Shown: piece by piece, positions 8,971 to 16,705 of the stretch
Position numbering within the stretch: the stretch's first letter is position 1
Layout of the letters: each line of letters begins with the position of its first letter
Origin: Nocardia vinacea
Lineage (GTDB): Bacteria; Actinomycetota; Actinomycetes; Mycobacteriales; Mycobacteriaceae
Length of the DNA: 64,000 nucleotides
NCBI RefSeq assembly: GCF_035920345.1
Contig: NZ_CP109149.1
Location: 5,642,001 to 5,706,000, forward strand
Direction: 5' to 3'
Translations under genes and position numbers: made by a program
The notes under the pieces: model-generated
Databases searched by the model: none
Told to the model about the DNA's origin: nothing
The model's input: the letters and a program-made list of their open reading frames with translations, nothing else

Positions 8971-9104
8971 GACTGCAGCTCGCGGCGGATTTCGAGCCGG
9001 ATCTCATGCTGCATCCACCGGTCGACTTCGCCGCACCACTGGTGGCCGCCCAGCGCGGCATCGCATCGATCACCTACGGCACCGGACCGCTGCCGAAATA
9101 CGGC
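8961..9104 (+). pseudogene. glycosyltransferase-like fragment
   Basis: About 48 codons on the plus strand read LQLAADFEPDLMLHPPVDF and on through VAAQRGIASITYGTG, which resembles the region of EryCIII/GT1-type glycosyltransferases that ends the N-terminal domain (xPDLxxHxPxxxAAPLxAAxxGIPSxxxxxG). There is no start, no donor-binding C-terminal domain, and similarity stops near 9104. It abuts the broken hydrolase, so both look like what remains after a deletion that joined two neighbouring genes. The family call rests on pattern memory only. Confidence 0.45.
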
Positions 9105-9152
9105 AGATGCCAACGGCGGCAATGGTTGCCAAGGAACTATGTCAGGGATGAA

Positions 9153-9485
9153 TCAAGCGCCGGGCGGGACGGTCGGCTGCCAGGGGGCGGGCTCCTCCGA
9201 TGCACGCGGCTGTGGACGGCGGCCGCGCCGCTCGAAGAGCACGAGGGTGATACCGGTCAGCGAGGCGACGAGGGCGACGAGGGCGAAGATGAACGCGGTA
9301 CCCGGAAAACCGGCCGCCCCGATCACCGCAGCGACGATGGCGACGAGTCCGCCGATGATCAGCAGGACGAACCCGGGCCAATTTCTGGCGTCCGCCAAGG
9401 TAATTCCCGGCTTCGGCTCGGTCGCGCGGGCGATATCCGGAGCGTCGTCGAGCGGGGGAATTTCCCACGGCCCTTCCGCTGTCAT
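9153..9485 (-). CDS. UsfY-like small membrane protein
   Basis: A 110 aa protein with two hydrophobic segments (about residues 38-58 and 62-83), an acidic hydrophilic N terminus and a basic/Pro-rich C terminus. The block ARNWPGFVLLIIGGLVA resembles the HWPGYLLVVAGVIGG block of mycobacterial UsfY, a stress-regulon protein encoded near sigF. No sigma factor is present here. GTGAGGT lies close upstream of the ATG. The function is unknown; the UsfY similarity is moderate and from memory. Confidence 0.5.
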   Translation of the reverse strand: MTAEGPWEIPPLDDAPDIARATEPKPGITLADARNWPGFVLLIIGGLVAIVAAVIGAAGFPGTAFIFALVALVASLTGITLVLFERRGRRPQPRASEEPAPWQPTVPPGA

Positions 9486-9577
9486 GGTGGTACCTCACAT
9501 TTCGCTGTCAGGCTGGGTGCTTATGCCTGATGCCTATAAGGTGCCCCTGACGTGACGATCCGAAACAGGCAGGTGAA

Positions 9578-11179
9578 CTAGCCGACCGTGCGGCCGAGCA
9601 CTCGCGCGAGCGCACGGGTGAGGTCGTCGGCCGGATCCGGCGGGGTGATCGGCGCACGCCACGCGACGATCTGGTCGGGTCGCACGAGAAGTGCGCCGCG
9701 GTTGGTGATTCCGACCTGCACCGGCCAGTCCTGCTCCTCGACGACCACCGCCGGAAGGGAAACGAGCAGACGGGCGGCAACCTCCTGGGCGGCGCGTAAC
9801 CACTCCGCGTTGTCGCACGCGACGAGCAGCGTGAATCGGGACTCGACAAGGTCGAGTGTGGAGTGCCGGTTACCGTTTCGTGCCACCCACCCATGCGGGA
9901 GTCGGGATCCCGGAGTGCCGTCGAGGACGAGTTCGATGTCCTCGGTCGAGGGCAGTTCGGGCTGTGGTTCGATGACGGCTGCGGAGTCGTAGCGGTAGCC
10001 CATGTGCACGACCGGTGCGTTCACGATGCCCATCGCGGCCCGCCCGGCAGCCGCGGCCGGGCTCATATCCCAGTGCAGGTGTGGGGCTTTCAATCGAAGC
10101 AGGGCTTGGGACAAAGTGTTCGTCGCGACCGGCCGCCGCTCGGCATCGTAGGTGTCGAGGAGGGCGGGGGCGGCGGCACCGGCCAGCACCGCAGCCAGTT
10201 TCCAGGCCAGATTGTGTGCGTCGGCCGCGCCGGTGTTCAGGCCGAATGCGCCGAGCGGCGGTACCGCGTGTGCGGCGTCACCAACGAGGAACACCCGGCC
10301 CTGCTGGAATCTGTCGGCCACCGATCCTCTGGCTCGCCAAGGCAATCTGCTGACGACTTGTGGATCGAGTTCGGGGTCGCCGATTGCGGTGCGGATCAGT
10401 TCGCGGCAATGGTCGATGGTGAAGTCGTCGGCCGACTCGCCCCGCTCCGGGTCGTAATCACTGTGGAATACCCACTCTTTCGCGCCGTCCACGGTCATCA
10501 GGATGCCCGGCGCTGCGGGCGTGGTGATATCGCAAGCGACGAACTGTCGTCCCTGGGTATACGGACGCAGGTCGGCGTGGAAGAGAATATTCATCTTCGG
10601 ATTGCCCAGCGGCCCAGGGCCGGTCGTGCCGATACCGAGTGCCTTGCGTACGCCGCTGTGCACACCGTCCGCGGCGACCAGATAGTCCGCGCGAATCGTC
10701 TGCCCGTCATCGAGGTGCGCGGTGACACCATCGGCGTCCTGTTCGAAGGACAGCAGTCGCATTCCGTATCGAACGGTGGCTCCACCCCGCGTGGCCGCGG
10801 GCAGCAATACCGAATCGAGCCGATGCTGCGGGCAGGTGCCGCGGATGACGGCCGGGGTGACCGGATCCGAGCGCTGGTGTGATCGCGCGAGTGTGGCATC
10901 GGGCAGCCCGGCCAGGTTCGCCGAGGCGAGGGTCACCGCGGACAGCTTGCCGAGATTGCCTGTCGACATATCGACGGCCACGGCATCGACAGCGTCGATG
11001 ACACCGGCCTCACGTAGGTATTCCAGCGTGCGCGGGCCGAGACCGGTGGCCCGTGGGTGCACCGACGGCTCCCGCTGGGCCTCCACAACCAGCGCCGCGA
11101 CTCCGTGCCGGGCCAGCAATAGCGCCGTGAACAGGCCGACCGAGCCGCCGCCGACTATCAGAACCTTGGTGTGCAACAT
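9578..11179 (-). CDS. FAD-dependent aromatic monooxygenase (class A, PheA/TfdB type)
   Basis: A 533 aa flavoprotein, the usual length for phenol- or polyketide-hydroxylase-like monooxygenases. The FAD Rossmann loop is VGGGSVGL at 9-16, the DG motif is AADGVHS at 169-175, and the second FAD motif is FLVGDAAHAVPP at 297-308. The C-terminal thioredoxin-like domain is present. It would hydroxylate an aromatic substrate using NAD(P)H and oxygen in the cytoplasm; substrate unknown, antibiotic modification possible. GGGAG precedes the ATG. The gene is divergent from a TetR gene with a palindrome between them, which fits local repression and induction by a small aromatic compound. Confidence 0.88.
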   Translation of the reverse strand: MLHTKVLIVGGGSVGLFTALLLARHGVAALVVEAQREPSVHPRATGLGPRTLEYLREAGVIDAVDAVAVDMSTGNLGKLSAVTLASANLAGLPDATLARSHQRSDPVTPAVIRGTCPQHRLDSVLLPAATRGGATVRYGMRLLSFEQDADGVTAHLDDGQTIRADYLVAADGVHSGVRKALGIGTTGPGPLGNPKMNILFHADLRPYTQGRQFVACDITTPAAPGILMTVDGAKEWVFHSDYDPERGESADDFTIDHCRELIRTAIGDPELDPQVVSRLPWRARGSVADRFQQGRVFLVGDAAHAVPPLGAFGLNTGAADAHNLAWKLAAVLAGAAAPALLDTYDAERRPVATNTLSQALLRLKAPHLHWDMSPAAAAGRAAMGIVNAPVVHMGYRYDSAAVIEPQPELPSTEDIELVLDGTPGSRLPHGWVARNGNRHSTLDLVESRFTLLVACDNAEWLRAAQEVAARLLVSLPAVVVEEQDWPVQVGITNRGALLVRPDQIVAWRAPITPPDPADDLTRALARVLGRTVG

Positions 11180-11221
11180 GACAACTCCCTAATGGCTACA
11201 GCGTTACCAATAGTGATACAC

Positions 11222-11239
11222 CGTAGCCACACTGCTACG
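11222..11239. promoter_or_regulatory. palindrome in the monooxygenase/TetR intergenic region
   Basis: CGTAGC-CACACT-GCTACG has perfect 6-bp arms around 6 bp, in the 87 bp between the divergent starts at 11179 and 11267. A further GGCTAC at 11194-11199 pairs with the GTAGCC overlapping the left arm. This is the expected place and form for the TetR operator controlling both genes. Confidence 0.55.
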
Positions 11240-11266
11240 ATGTTCACAACAGCCAAAGGAGCAGCA

Positions 11267-11983
11267 GTGACTAATTCGGCGAAGAGCCCCGCGCTGGTCT
11301 GGAGCAAGGAGAGGCGGACCCCGCGCCGCCAGGCCCCCGGCGTGGAGCAGATCGTCCGCACCGCCATCGGACTGGCCGATGGCGAGGGACCCGATGCGGT
11401 GTCCATGCGCCGCATCGCCACCGAACTCGAATCCGGCACCGCATCGCTCTACCGGTATGTCGCCAGTCGTGACGATCTGCTGGATCTGATGATCGATGCG
11501 GTCCGCGGCGAGGTGGCGCCGCCCGAACTCATCGGTGACTGGCGCGCCGACCTCACCGCCGTCGCCACACACCTGCGCGACACCATGATCCGGCACCCAT
11601 GGCTGGCCTCCGAACTCACCGGTCGTCCCACCCTCGGTGCGAATTCCCTTCGCCTGCACGACACCTCACTCTCAGCGGCCACCGAGCTGACGTCCGATAT
11701 CACCGATGCGGCCGCGATCGTGGATACGGTGCACGCGTATGTCTTCGGCGTCACCGCCGCCCAGCTCGCCGAGGAACAGGCGCAACGTCGCACCGGACTG
11801 ACCGAGGATCAGTGGCGCGAAACCGTCGCGCCGTATATTCGCGAAGTGATCGAAAGCAACGAGTACCCGAATTTCGCTCGTCGCGTTCGTGATGCGGCCG
11901 ATACCGACGCCGATCAGCGCTTCGAATTCGGTCTCGGATGCGTGCTCGACGGCATCGCCGCCCGGGTACACCACCACTACTGA
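11267..11983 (+). CDS. TetR family regulator of the monooxygenase
   Basis: A 238 aa regulator with an N-terminal helix-turn-helix (about residues 30-75: ISMRRIA-like VSMRRIATELESGTASLYRYV) and a helical ligand domain of the type found in TetR proteins controlling drug- or flavin-monooxygenases. I chose the GTG at 11267 because AAAGGAGC lies 6-11 bases upstream; a longer frame from 11171 would cross the presumed operator. It is divergent from the FAD monooxygenase and very probably represses it and itself. Confidence 0.85.
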   Translation: MTNSAKSPALVWSKERRTPRRQAPGVEQIVRTAIGLADGEGPDAVSMRRIATELESGTASLYRYVASRDDLLDLMIDAVRGEVAPPELIGDWRADLTAVATHLRDTMIRHPWLASELTGRPTLGANSLRLHDTSLSAATELTSDITDAAAIVDTVHAYVFGVTAAQLAEEQAQRRTGLTEDQWRETVAPYIREVIESNEYPNFARRVRDAADTDADQRFEFGLGCVLDGIAARVHHHY

Positions 11984-11989
11984 GCTGCC

Positions 11990-12254
11990 GATATTCGACA
12001 TCGCGAACGGCGTTGGCAGCTAACGGCTTTGGAGCTCTATCGCAGCGGGCGACAGACGCAGGCGCCAGCGGCGTTGCGGCGGGTCCGGGAGCTGGTGGTC
12101 GACGAGTTCGGCGTCGAGCCGGGGCGCACTGCACGAGTTGGAACGCCGCTTGCTCGACCACGATCCGGCGCAGCTGCGCGATGCCGCGGTGGCGACGACC
12201 CGCCGTCGAGAGGCCGTGCTTCGGCCTGGCTGGAATCGGCTGTCCGCCAGTTGA
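11990..12254 (+). pseudogene. SARP/AfsR-type activator fragment, frameshifted
   Basis: The stretch encodes part of a bacterial transcriptional activation domain: ERRWQLTALELYRSGRQ, then ALRRVRELVVDEFGVEPG in one frame, and after a shift near 12119-12126 the continuation ALHELERRLLDHDPAQLR in another frame, ending at a stop at 12254. The order matches BTAD domains of SARP/AfsR regulators (ALYRxGRQxxAL, ELGVEPGxxLxxLExxILxxD). There is no DNA-binding domain and no start, so it is a dead remnant wedged between the TetR and GlxA-type genes. Confidence 0.65.
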
Positions 12255-12256
12255 AG

Positions 12257-13207
12257 TCAGCGGACTCGACTCTGGAAGGCGGTGCGGTAGGTGTGCGGGC
12301 TGGTCCCGACCACCCGTTTGAAGCGGTCGCGGAAGGCGGTGGGCGAACCGAAGCCGACCTGGGTGGCGATGCGGTCGACCGGATGGTCGGTAGCTTCGAG
12401 GAGGTATTGGGCCTGGCGGATGCGGGCGCGGTGCAACCACTGCAGCGGAGTGGTGCCGGTCTGTTCACGGAAGCGGCGGTTGAGCGTTCGCGGACTCATA
12501 CTGGCCTGGGCCGCAACATCTTCCAGGGTGAGTGCGTTTGCGGCGTGCTCCTCCAGCCAGCGCAGCAGCGGTTCCATCGACGCACCCTGCGGCGTCGGCG
12601 GCTGGTCGTGCACGATGAATTGCGCCTGTCCCCCTTCGCGTTCCAATGGCACGACCGCGAGGCGGGCGGCGTCGGCCGCCACCGCGGAACCGTGATCGCG
12701 GCGAATCATGTGCAGGCACAGGTCGATTCCGGCGGCGGCACCGGCGGAGGTAAGGAATTGTCCGTTGTCGACGTAGAGCACATCGGGGTCGACATCGATG
12801 GCGGGATAGCGGGCGGCGAGGGTCGGGGCGGCGAGCCAGTGCGTGGTGGCGCGCAGCCCGTCGAGCAGACCGGTGGCGGCGAGGATGAACGCGCCGACGC
12901 AGATCGAGGCGATGCGGGTGCCGTTGGCCGCCGCCGCGCGCAGTGCCTCGATGACATCGTCCGGGACCGCAACGGTGGGGTCCGCGCAGCCGGGAAGCAC
13001 GATCGTGTCGGCCTCAGCCAATGCCTCCAGCCCCCAGCGCGCCTTGATGGTGAACAGTTCGGTCTCGACAGTCGGCGCGGCCGCGCAGACGCGAACCCGG
13101 TAGGCGGGGCGGCCGTCGGGTAGGCGGCTGCGGGTGAAGGATTCGATCGGCGTGGACAGGTCGAAGGGCAGGACCTGGTCCAGCGCGAGGACAGCCACAG
13201 TGTGCAT
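12257..13207 (-). CDS. GlxA-type regulator (DJ-1/PfpI domain plus AraC HTH)
   Basis: About 316 aa from the chosen start MHTVAVLALDQV. Residues 1-190 form a DJ-1/PfpI-like domain with the nucleophile-elbow region ASICVGAFILAATGLL; residues 215-310 hold the double AraC helix-turn-helix (LEDVAAQASMSPRTLNRRF and IATQVGFGSPTAFRDRFKR). Such proteins usually activate or repress neighbouring catabolic genes in response to amine or aldehyde-like ligands. A longer frame reaches 13261 and a GTG at 13228 has GCGGGA upstream, so the start is uncertain. Divergent from a vestigial DJ-1 frame at 13386, which may have been its target. Confidence 0.82.
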   Translation of the reverse strand: MHTVAVLALDQVLPFDLSTPIESFTRSRLPDGRPAYRVRVCAAAPTVETELFTIKARWGLEALAEADTIVLPGCADPTVAVPDDVIEALRAAAANGTRIASICVGAFILAATGLLDGLRATTHWLAAPTLAARYPAIDVDPDVLYVDNGQFLTSAGAAAGIDLCLHMIRRDHGSAVAADAARLAVVPLEREGGQAQFIVHDQPPTPQGASMEPLLRWLEEHAANALTLEDVAAQASMSPRTLNRRFREQTGTTPLQWLHRARIRQAQYLLEATDHPVDRIATQVGFGSPTAFRDRFKRVVGTSPHTYRTAFQSRVR

Positions 13208-13385
13208 GCCGAAACCGTAGGCGATCACGAGGTTCCCGCCAATGGGTGTGACCTGCGGCATTACCGATTTATGCAGATCAGCGTGATTGGCGAGAATCCG
13301 TTGGCTTATGGCAATTCCGCCAGTTCCCGCACCACTCGGCGATCATTACCGTCGGCAGCACCTACAAGATGAAGGAGCTGACACG

Positions 13386-13490
13386 GTGCTCGCCCAGTTC
13401 GTATTATTCGACGGATTCGATCCGCTGGATGTCATCGCGCCGTTCGAGGCCGGCAAGCTGCCCGGTGGCGCCGCCGCCATCGCGATCTGA
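13386..13490 (+). pseudogene. DJ-1/PfpI family remnant (internal deletion)
   Basis: A 34-codon frame starts at GTG with GAAGGAG well placed upstream and reads VLAQFVLFDGFDPLDVIAPF, the exact sort of N terminus seen in DJ-1/PfpI proteins that accompany GlxA regulators. The expected next 150-170 residues are absent: after PFE it jumps to AGKLPGGAAAIAI and stops. A deletion that kept the frame is the simplest reading. The next gene starts 9 bp later, so this may still serve as a translated leader for it. Confidence 0.55.
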
Positions 13491-13499
13491 GCGCCGCCC

Positions 13500-13943
13500 G
13501 TGACGAAACTTCTACTCTCCCTGCATGTGCTGGCGGCCATTATCGCCATCGGCCCGGTAACGGTGGCGGCAAGTATGTTCCCCGCCACCGTCCGCCAGGT
13601 ACAGACAGACCCACATCGCTTGGCCATCGCACACAACCTGCACCGCATCTGCCGCGTCTACGCCACCATCGGCCTCGCCGTCCCGGTCTTCGGGCTGGCC
13701 ACCGCCGCCGGCCTCGGTGTACTCAGCGATATCTGGCTCACCGTATCCATTGCTCTGACCGGTGTGGCCGCCGGAATCCTCGCGCTGGCGATCCTGCCCG
13801 ACCAATCCCGCATCCTCGCCGCCTTGCCACAAACCATTCCCGCCACCGGCCAATTGGCCATGCTCACCGGCATCTTCAACCTCCTGTGGGCCGTGGTCAC
13901 CGTCCTGATGATCGTCCGCCCCGGTTCGACGACCGGCGCTTGA
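13500..13943 (+). CDS. four-helix integral membrane protein (DUF2269-like)
   Basis: A 147 aa protein with four hydrophobic segments (about residues 4-24, 55-75, 80-100 and 118-138) and few charges. The LLLSLHVLAAIIAIGPVTVAAS start resembles small predicted integral membrane proteins of the DUF2269 type. There is no signal cleavage site and no enzymatic motif. The GTG start lies 9 bp after the DJ-1 remnant, implying co-transcription. It ends 8 bp before the stop of the converging oxidoreductase gene. Function unknown. Confidence 0.65.
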   Translation: MTKLLLSLHVLAAIIAIGPVTVAASMFPATVRQVQTDPHRLAIAHNLHRICRVYATIGLAVPVFGLATAAGLGVLSDIWLTVSIALTGVAAGILALAILPDQSRILAALPQTIPATGQLAMLTGIFNLLWAVVTVLMIVRPGSTTGA

Positions 13944-13951
13944 CCAAAGAT

Positions 13952-14992
13952 TCAGTGCGGCAGTGAGTTTCCGGGTACGAGGACAACTTTGCCGGTGACG
14001 GTGCCGGATTCGGCGAGCTCCATCGCGCGGGCGGCCTCGATCAACGGAATACGAGCGGCCACCTGCGCACGCAGGCTACCCGCCGCGGCCAACTCGAATA
14101 CCGCGCCGAGATCCGCCGCGATCGCGGCGCGGAAACGGGTGCGGTTGCGCTGGCCCGCCCAGATATTGAAGAAGTGCGCATTCCGCTTGTTGGGCAATAG
14201 GTTCCACCAAATCAGTCGGCCCACCAGCGCGAGCACCGGGAGGCGCGAGTTGCCCGGATCGTCTTTGGTGGATGCGGTGCCGTAGGAGACCAGGGTGCCG
14301 TGGGGCGCGAGCAGGCGGAACGAGTCGACGATCCCCGGCCCACCGACATGGTCGAAGACGGCGTCCACCCCGCCCGGCGCAAGCGCTCGAACCTGTGCCA
14401 CCACATCGCCGCGGTAGTCGATAGCCTCGGCGCCCAGCGCCGCGACGGCCTCGGCATGCCGTGCGGACGCAGTGCCGATCACACGAATACCGGCGTGGCG
14501 GGCCAGCTGCACGAGCGTCGAGCCGACGCCGCCGTTGGCGCCGTGCACCAGAATGGTCTGACCTGCGCGAACCTTGGCGATGCGGTGCAGCATCTGCCAT
14601 GCGGTAATGCCGTTCACGACGAAGGTCTCGGCCGCAGCGGGATCCAGGCCATCGGGCACCGGAACCAGATCCGCAGCGGCCAGCACGATATGACTCGACC
14701 AACCGCCGATCTTGGTCAGTGCGGCGACGCGTCGTCCGAGCAGCGCCGGATCGACCCCGGGTCCGATCGCGGTCACCGTGCCGACCAGGTCATACCCGGG
14801 CACGAACGGGAAGGGCGGCTGGTCGTAGTACTTCGCGCGGCGCATCTGCTGTTCGGCGAAGGAGACACCACTGGCCTCGATGGCGATCATGGCCGCACCG
14901 TCGGCAGGTGCGGGCAGTTCACGGTGGGTGACCTGCAAGCCCATCGGGTCGACGGGGCCGGGCAGCAGAATCTGGGTTGCCTGGATGTTCAT
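13952..14992 (-). CDS. zinc-free medium-chain dehydrogenase, NADPH:quinone reductase type
   Basis: A 346 aa MDR-superfamily oxidoreductase. It has the GroES-like N-terminal half and a Rossmann half with HGANGGVGSTLVQLA (150-164), the quinone-reductase form of the nucleotide loop. The zinc-ligand cysteines of alcohol dehydrogenases are absent, which fits a quinone or enone reductase using NADPH. It probably detoxifies electrophiles. The promoter region carries a 20-bp site (15014-15033) almost identical to the site in front of the next gene, a TetR regulator, so it is very likely the target of that repressor. Confidence 0.87.
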   Translation of the reverse strand: MNIQATQILLPGPVDPMGLQVTHRELPAPADGAAMIAIEASGVSFAEQQMRRAKYYDQPPFPFVPGYDLVGTVTAIGPGVDPALLGRRVAALTKIGGWSSHIVLAAADLVPVPDGLDPAAAETFVVNGITAWQMLHRIAKVRAGQTILVHGANGGVGSTLVQLARHAGIRVIGTASARHAEAVAALGAEAIDYRGDVVAQVRALAPGGVDAVFDHVGGPGIVDSFRLLAPHGTLVSYGTASTKDDPGNSRLPVLALVGRLIWWNLLPNKRNAHFFNIWAGQRNRTRFRAAIAADLGAVFELAAAGSLRAQVAARIPLIEAARAMELAESGTVTGKVVLVPGNSLPH

Positions 14993-15013
14993 GGGTTTGC
15001 CTTTCGATGCAGA

Positions 15014-15033
15014 GTGAGTGATCGAACAGTCAC
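15014..15033. promoter_or_regulatory. probable TetR operator before the quinone reductase gene
   Basis: GTGAGTG-ATCGAA-CAGTCAC: same half-site and same 6-bp spacing as the perfect palindrome at 15664-15683, with one mismatch. It lies 22 bp upstream of the reductase start, overlapping the likely promoter. Confidence 0.7.
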
Positions 15034-15090
15034 TCTGTGGTTAAAAAGAGTGCCCCCGCAGGGGCAACGGTCGTTTGAAACAACTACCCC

Positions 15091-15663
15091 TCACGTCGTC
15101 GGATCGACGTGCCGAATACCGGCACTCAGCATTCGCGCCCAGTCGGCATCGAGACCGTCGAGTCCGAGCGTGGTGATCAGATGACAGAGTTGCCCGTAGG
15201 CGATGAAGCGCTGCACCGCCGCGTCATCAGCACCGGAGCGCGTCTTCGCGTAGGTCGTCACGCGCTCGAGCCCACGGCGCACCGCCTCGGCGACCTCCGG
15301 AATATCGACCGCCGATTGCGCATGCACCTGCAGCAGCAACAGATTTCGATCGGCGATCAACTCCGCATACGCCGCACCCATTTCGTGCAGGATGGCATCG
15401 GGTTCGGCACCAGCAACCCGCGCGGCACCCGCGGACAGCGCTCGCTCCACAAGCTCGTAGCACCGGTCCAGCGCCGCGATGAACAGCGCGATCTTGCCGG
15501 GAAACAACTTGAATACGTAGGCGGGCGAGATATTCGCCCGCGCCGCAACGGCATTGATGGGCGTCCCGCGATATCCGGTCTGCGCGAATTCGGCGATCGC
15601 GGCATCGACCACCGCCTCGCGCCGGATCTCCGACGTAGAAAGAACAACTCCGGGCCTGCTCAT
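15091..15663 (-). CDS. TetR family repressor of the quinone reductase gene
   Basis: A 190 aa regulator. The helix-turn-helix spans about residues 12-58 (NAVAARANISPAYVFKLFPGK). The C-terminal domain contains the LLLLQVHAQSAVDIPEVAEAVR helix typical of TetR proteins that sense hydrophobic or electrophilic compounds. The ATG is one base from a perfect 20-bp palindrome, so autorepression is expected, and the same site lies before the downstream reductase. Order on the minus strand is regulator, then reductase, each with its own operator. Confidence 0.88.
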   Translation of the reverse strand: MSRPGVVLSTSEIRREAVVDAAIAEFAQTGYRGTPINAVAARANISPAYVFKLFPGKIALFIAALDRCYELVERALSAGAARVAGAEPDAILHEMGAAYAELIADRNLLLLQVHAQSAVDIPEVAEAVRRGLERVTTYAKTRSGADDAAVQRFIAYGQLCHLITTLGLDGLDADWARMLSAGIRHVDPTT

Positions 15664-15683
15664 GTGAGTGACTATACACTCAC
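15664..15683. promoter_or_regulatory. perfect TetR operator upstream of the TetR gene
   Basis: GTGAGTG-ACTATA-CACTCAC: 7-bp perfect arms with 6 bp between, directly next to the start codon at 15663. The half-site recurs at 15014-15033 before the quinone reductase gene. Confidence 0.75.
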
Positions 15684-15704
15684 TTCTCCCGTTGCTGTCA
15701 ACCG

Positions 15705-16061
15705 TCAGACGTCGTCAGACCAGCGCTGAACCCAGATCTGAAGTGGTCCAAGGGCTTCGACGAGGTCGAGGCCGTCGGCGGTGAGGCGATAGCCGCTCGG
15801 GTCGGTCTCGACAATGTTCACCTCGCGCAATTCGCGCAGCCGATCATTCAGGACACTGGCCGACACCCCACCGGTCAGACTCTGCAATTCACGGAAGGTG
15901 ACGCTCGCACCGTCACGTAATTCCCACAGCACCCGCAACGTCCAGCGCCGTCCGAGCAGATCCAGCAGCGCCATGATCGGGCGGCCGGTGCGTGATCCGC
16001 GCACAGACTTGCCGACCATCGATGCCTTGCCTGCTTCGGATTCCGAAGCTACCATCGACAT
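15705..16061 (-). CDS. HxlR-type winged-helix regulator
   Basis: A 118 aa regulator with the single HxlR winged helix: MALLDLLGRRWTLRVLWEL at about 30-48, the recognition region FRELQSLTGGVSASVLNDRLREL at 57-79 and the wing with YRLT. HxlR proteins respond to aldehydes, quinones or other reactive species. It lacks the conserved N-terminal Cys seen in redox-sensing members. It is divergent from an AhpD-like gene 53 bp away and likely controls it. Confidence 0.87.
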   Translation of the reverse strand: MSMVASESEAGKASMVGKSVRGSRTGRPIMALLDLLGRRWTLRVLWELRDGASVTFRELQSLTGGVSASVLNDRLRELREVNIVETDPSGYRLTADGLDLVEALGPLQIWVQRWSDDV

Positions 16062-16114
16062 AGTCCTTGCTCTGTTTTTCGAAGCATGCCGACAAGTCTA
16101 GCGAGGTTTGATCG

Positions 16115-16705
16115 ATGACCACCCGAATCGCCCCACTGCGCCCGCCCTACGCACCCGAGATCGATGCGCAACTGAAGAAGTGGATGCCGCCGGAAGCCGC
16201 ATTCGAGCCGCTGGCGCTGTTCCGCACGCTGGCCGTGCACGACGAACTCTTCTCGCGTATGCGGCCACTCGGCGCCGGAATTCTCGGCCACGGCCGAGTG
16301 CCGCCGCGCGACCGCGAGATCGTCATCCATCGCACCTGCGCTCGGGCGGGCGCCGAGTACGAGTGGGGCGTGCACGCGGTGGTCCAGGGTCCTGCCGTGG
16401 GCCTGACCACTGCCCAAATCGACGCCGCCGCAAGCGGTCCGGCCGATGATCCGGCCTGGACCGCCGCGGACAGCGTGCTGGTTCGGCTGGCCGACGAACT
16501 GCACGACACCGGGAATATCTCCGATGCCGTCTGGGCCCGACTGGCCGAGCGCTATGACGACGACCAGATCCTGGAGCTGATCATCATCGCGGGTTGGTAT
16601 CGCTTGCTCAGCACCGTAATCAACAGTGCCCGAATCGAATTGGAACCCTGGGCGCGGCGGTTTCCGGCAGGTACCCCTCAGTTCGGTGTCGCGGCCAGGT
16701 CGTAG
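16115..16705 (+). CDS. carboxymuconolactone decarboxylase/AhpD-like protein
   Basis: A 196 aa all-helical protein of the AhpD-like superfamily. The core block is REIVIHRTCARAGAEYEWGVHA with C75, E83 and H87; the second cysteine of the CxxC peroxidase pair is replaced (C-A-R-A), so it resembles decarboxylase-like or single-Cys members rather than true AhpD. Possible roles are lactone decarboxylation or peroxide/electrophile defence. GCGAGG precedes the ATG. It is divergent from the HxlR gene. Its last 28 bp overlap the 3' end of the converging glycosyltransferase gene. Confidence 0.8.
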   Translation: MTTRIAPLRPPYAPEIDAQLKKWMPPEAAFEPLALFRTLAVHDELFSRMRPLGAGILGHGRVPPRDREIVIHRTCARAGAEYEWGVHAVVQGPAVGLTTAQIDAAASGPADDPAWTAADSVLVRLADELHDTGNISDAVWARLAERYDDDQILELIIIAGWYRLLSTVINSARIELEPWARRFPAGTPQFGVAARS

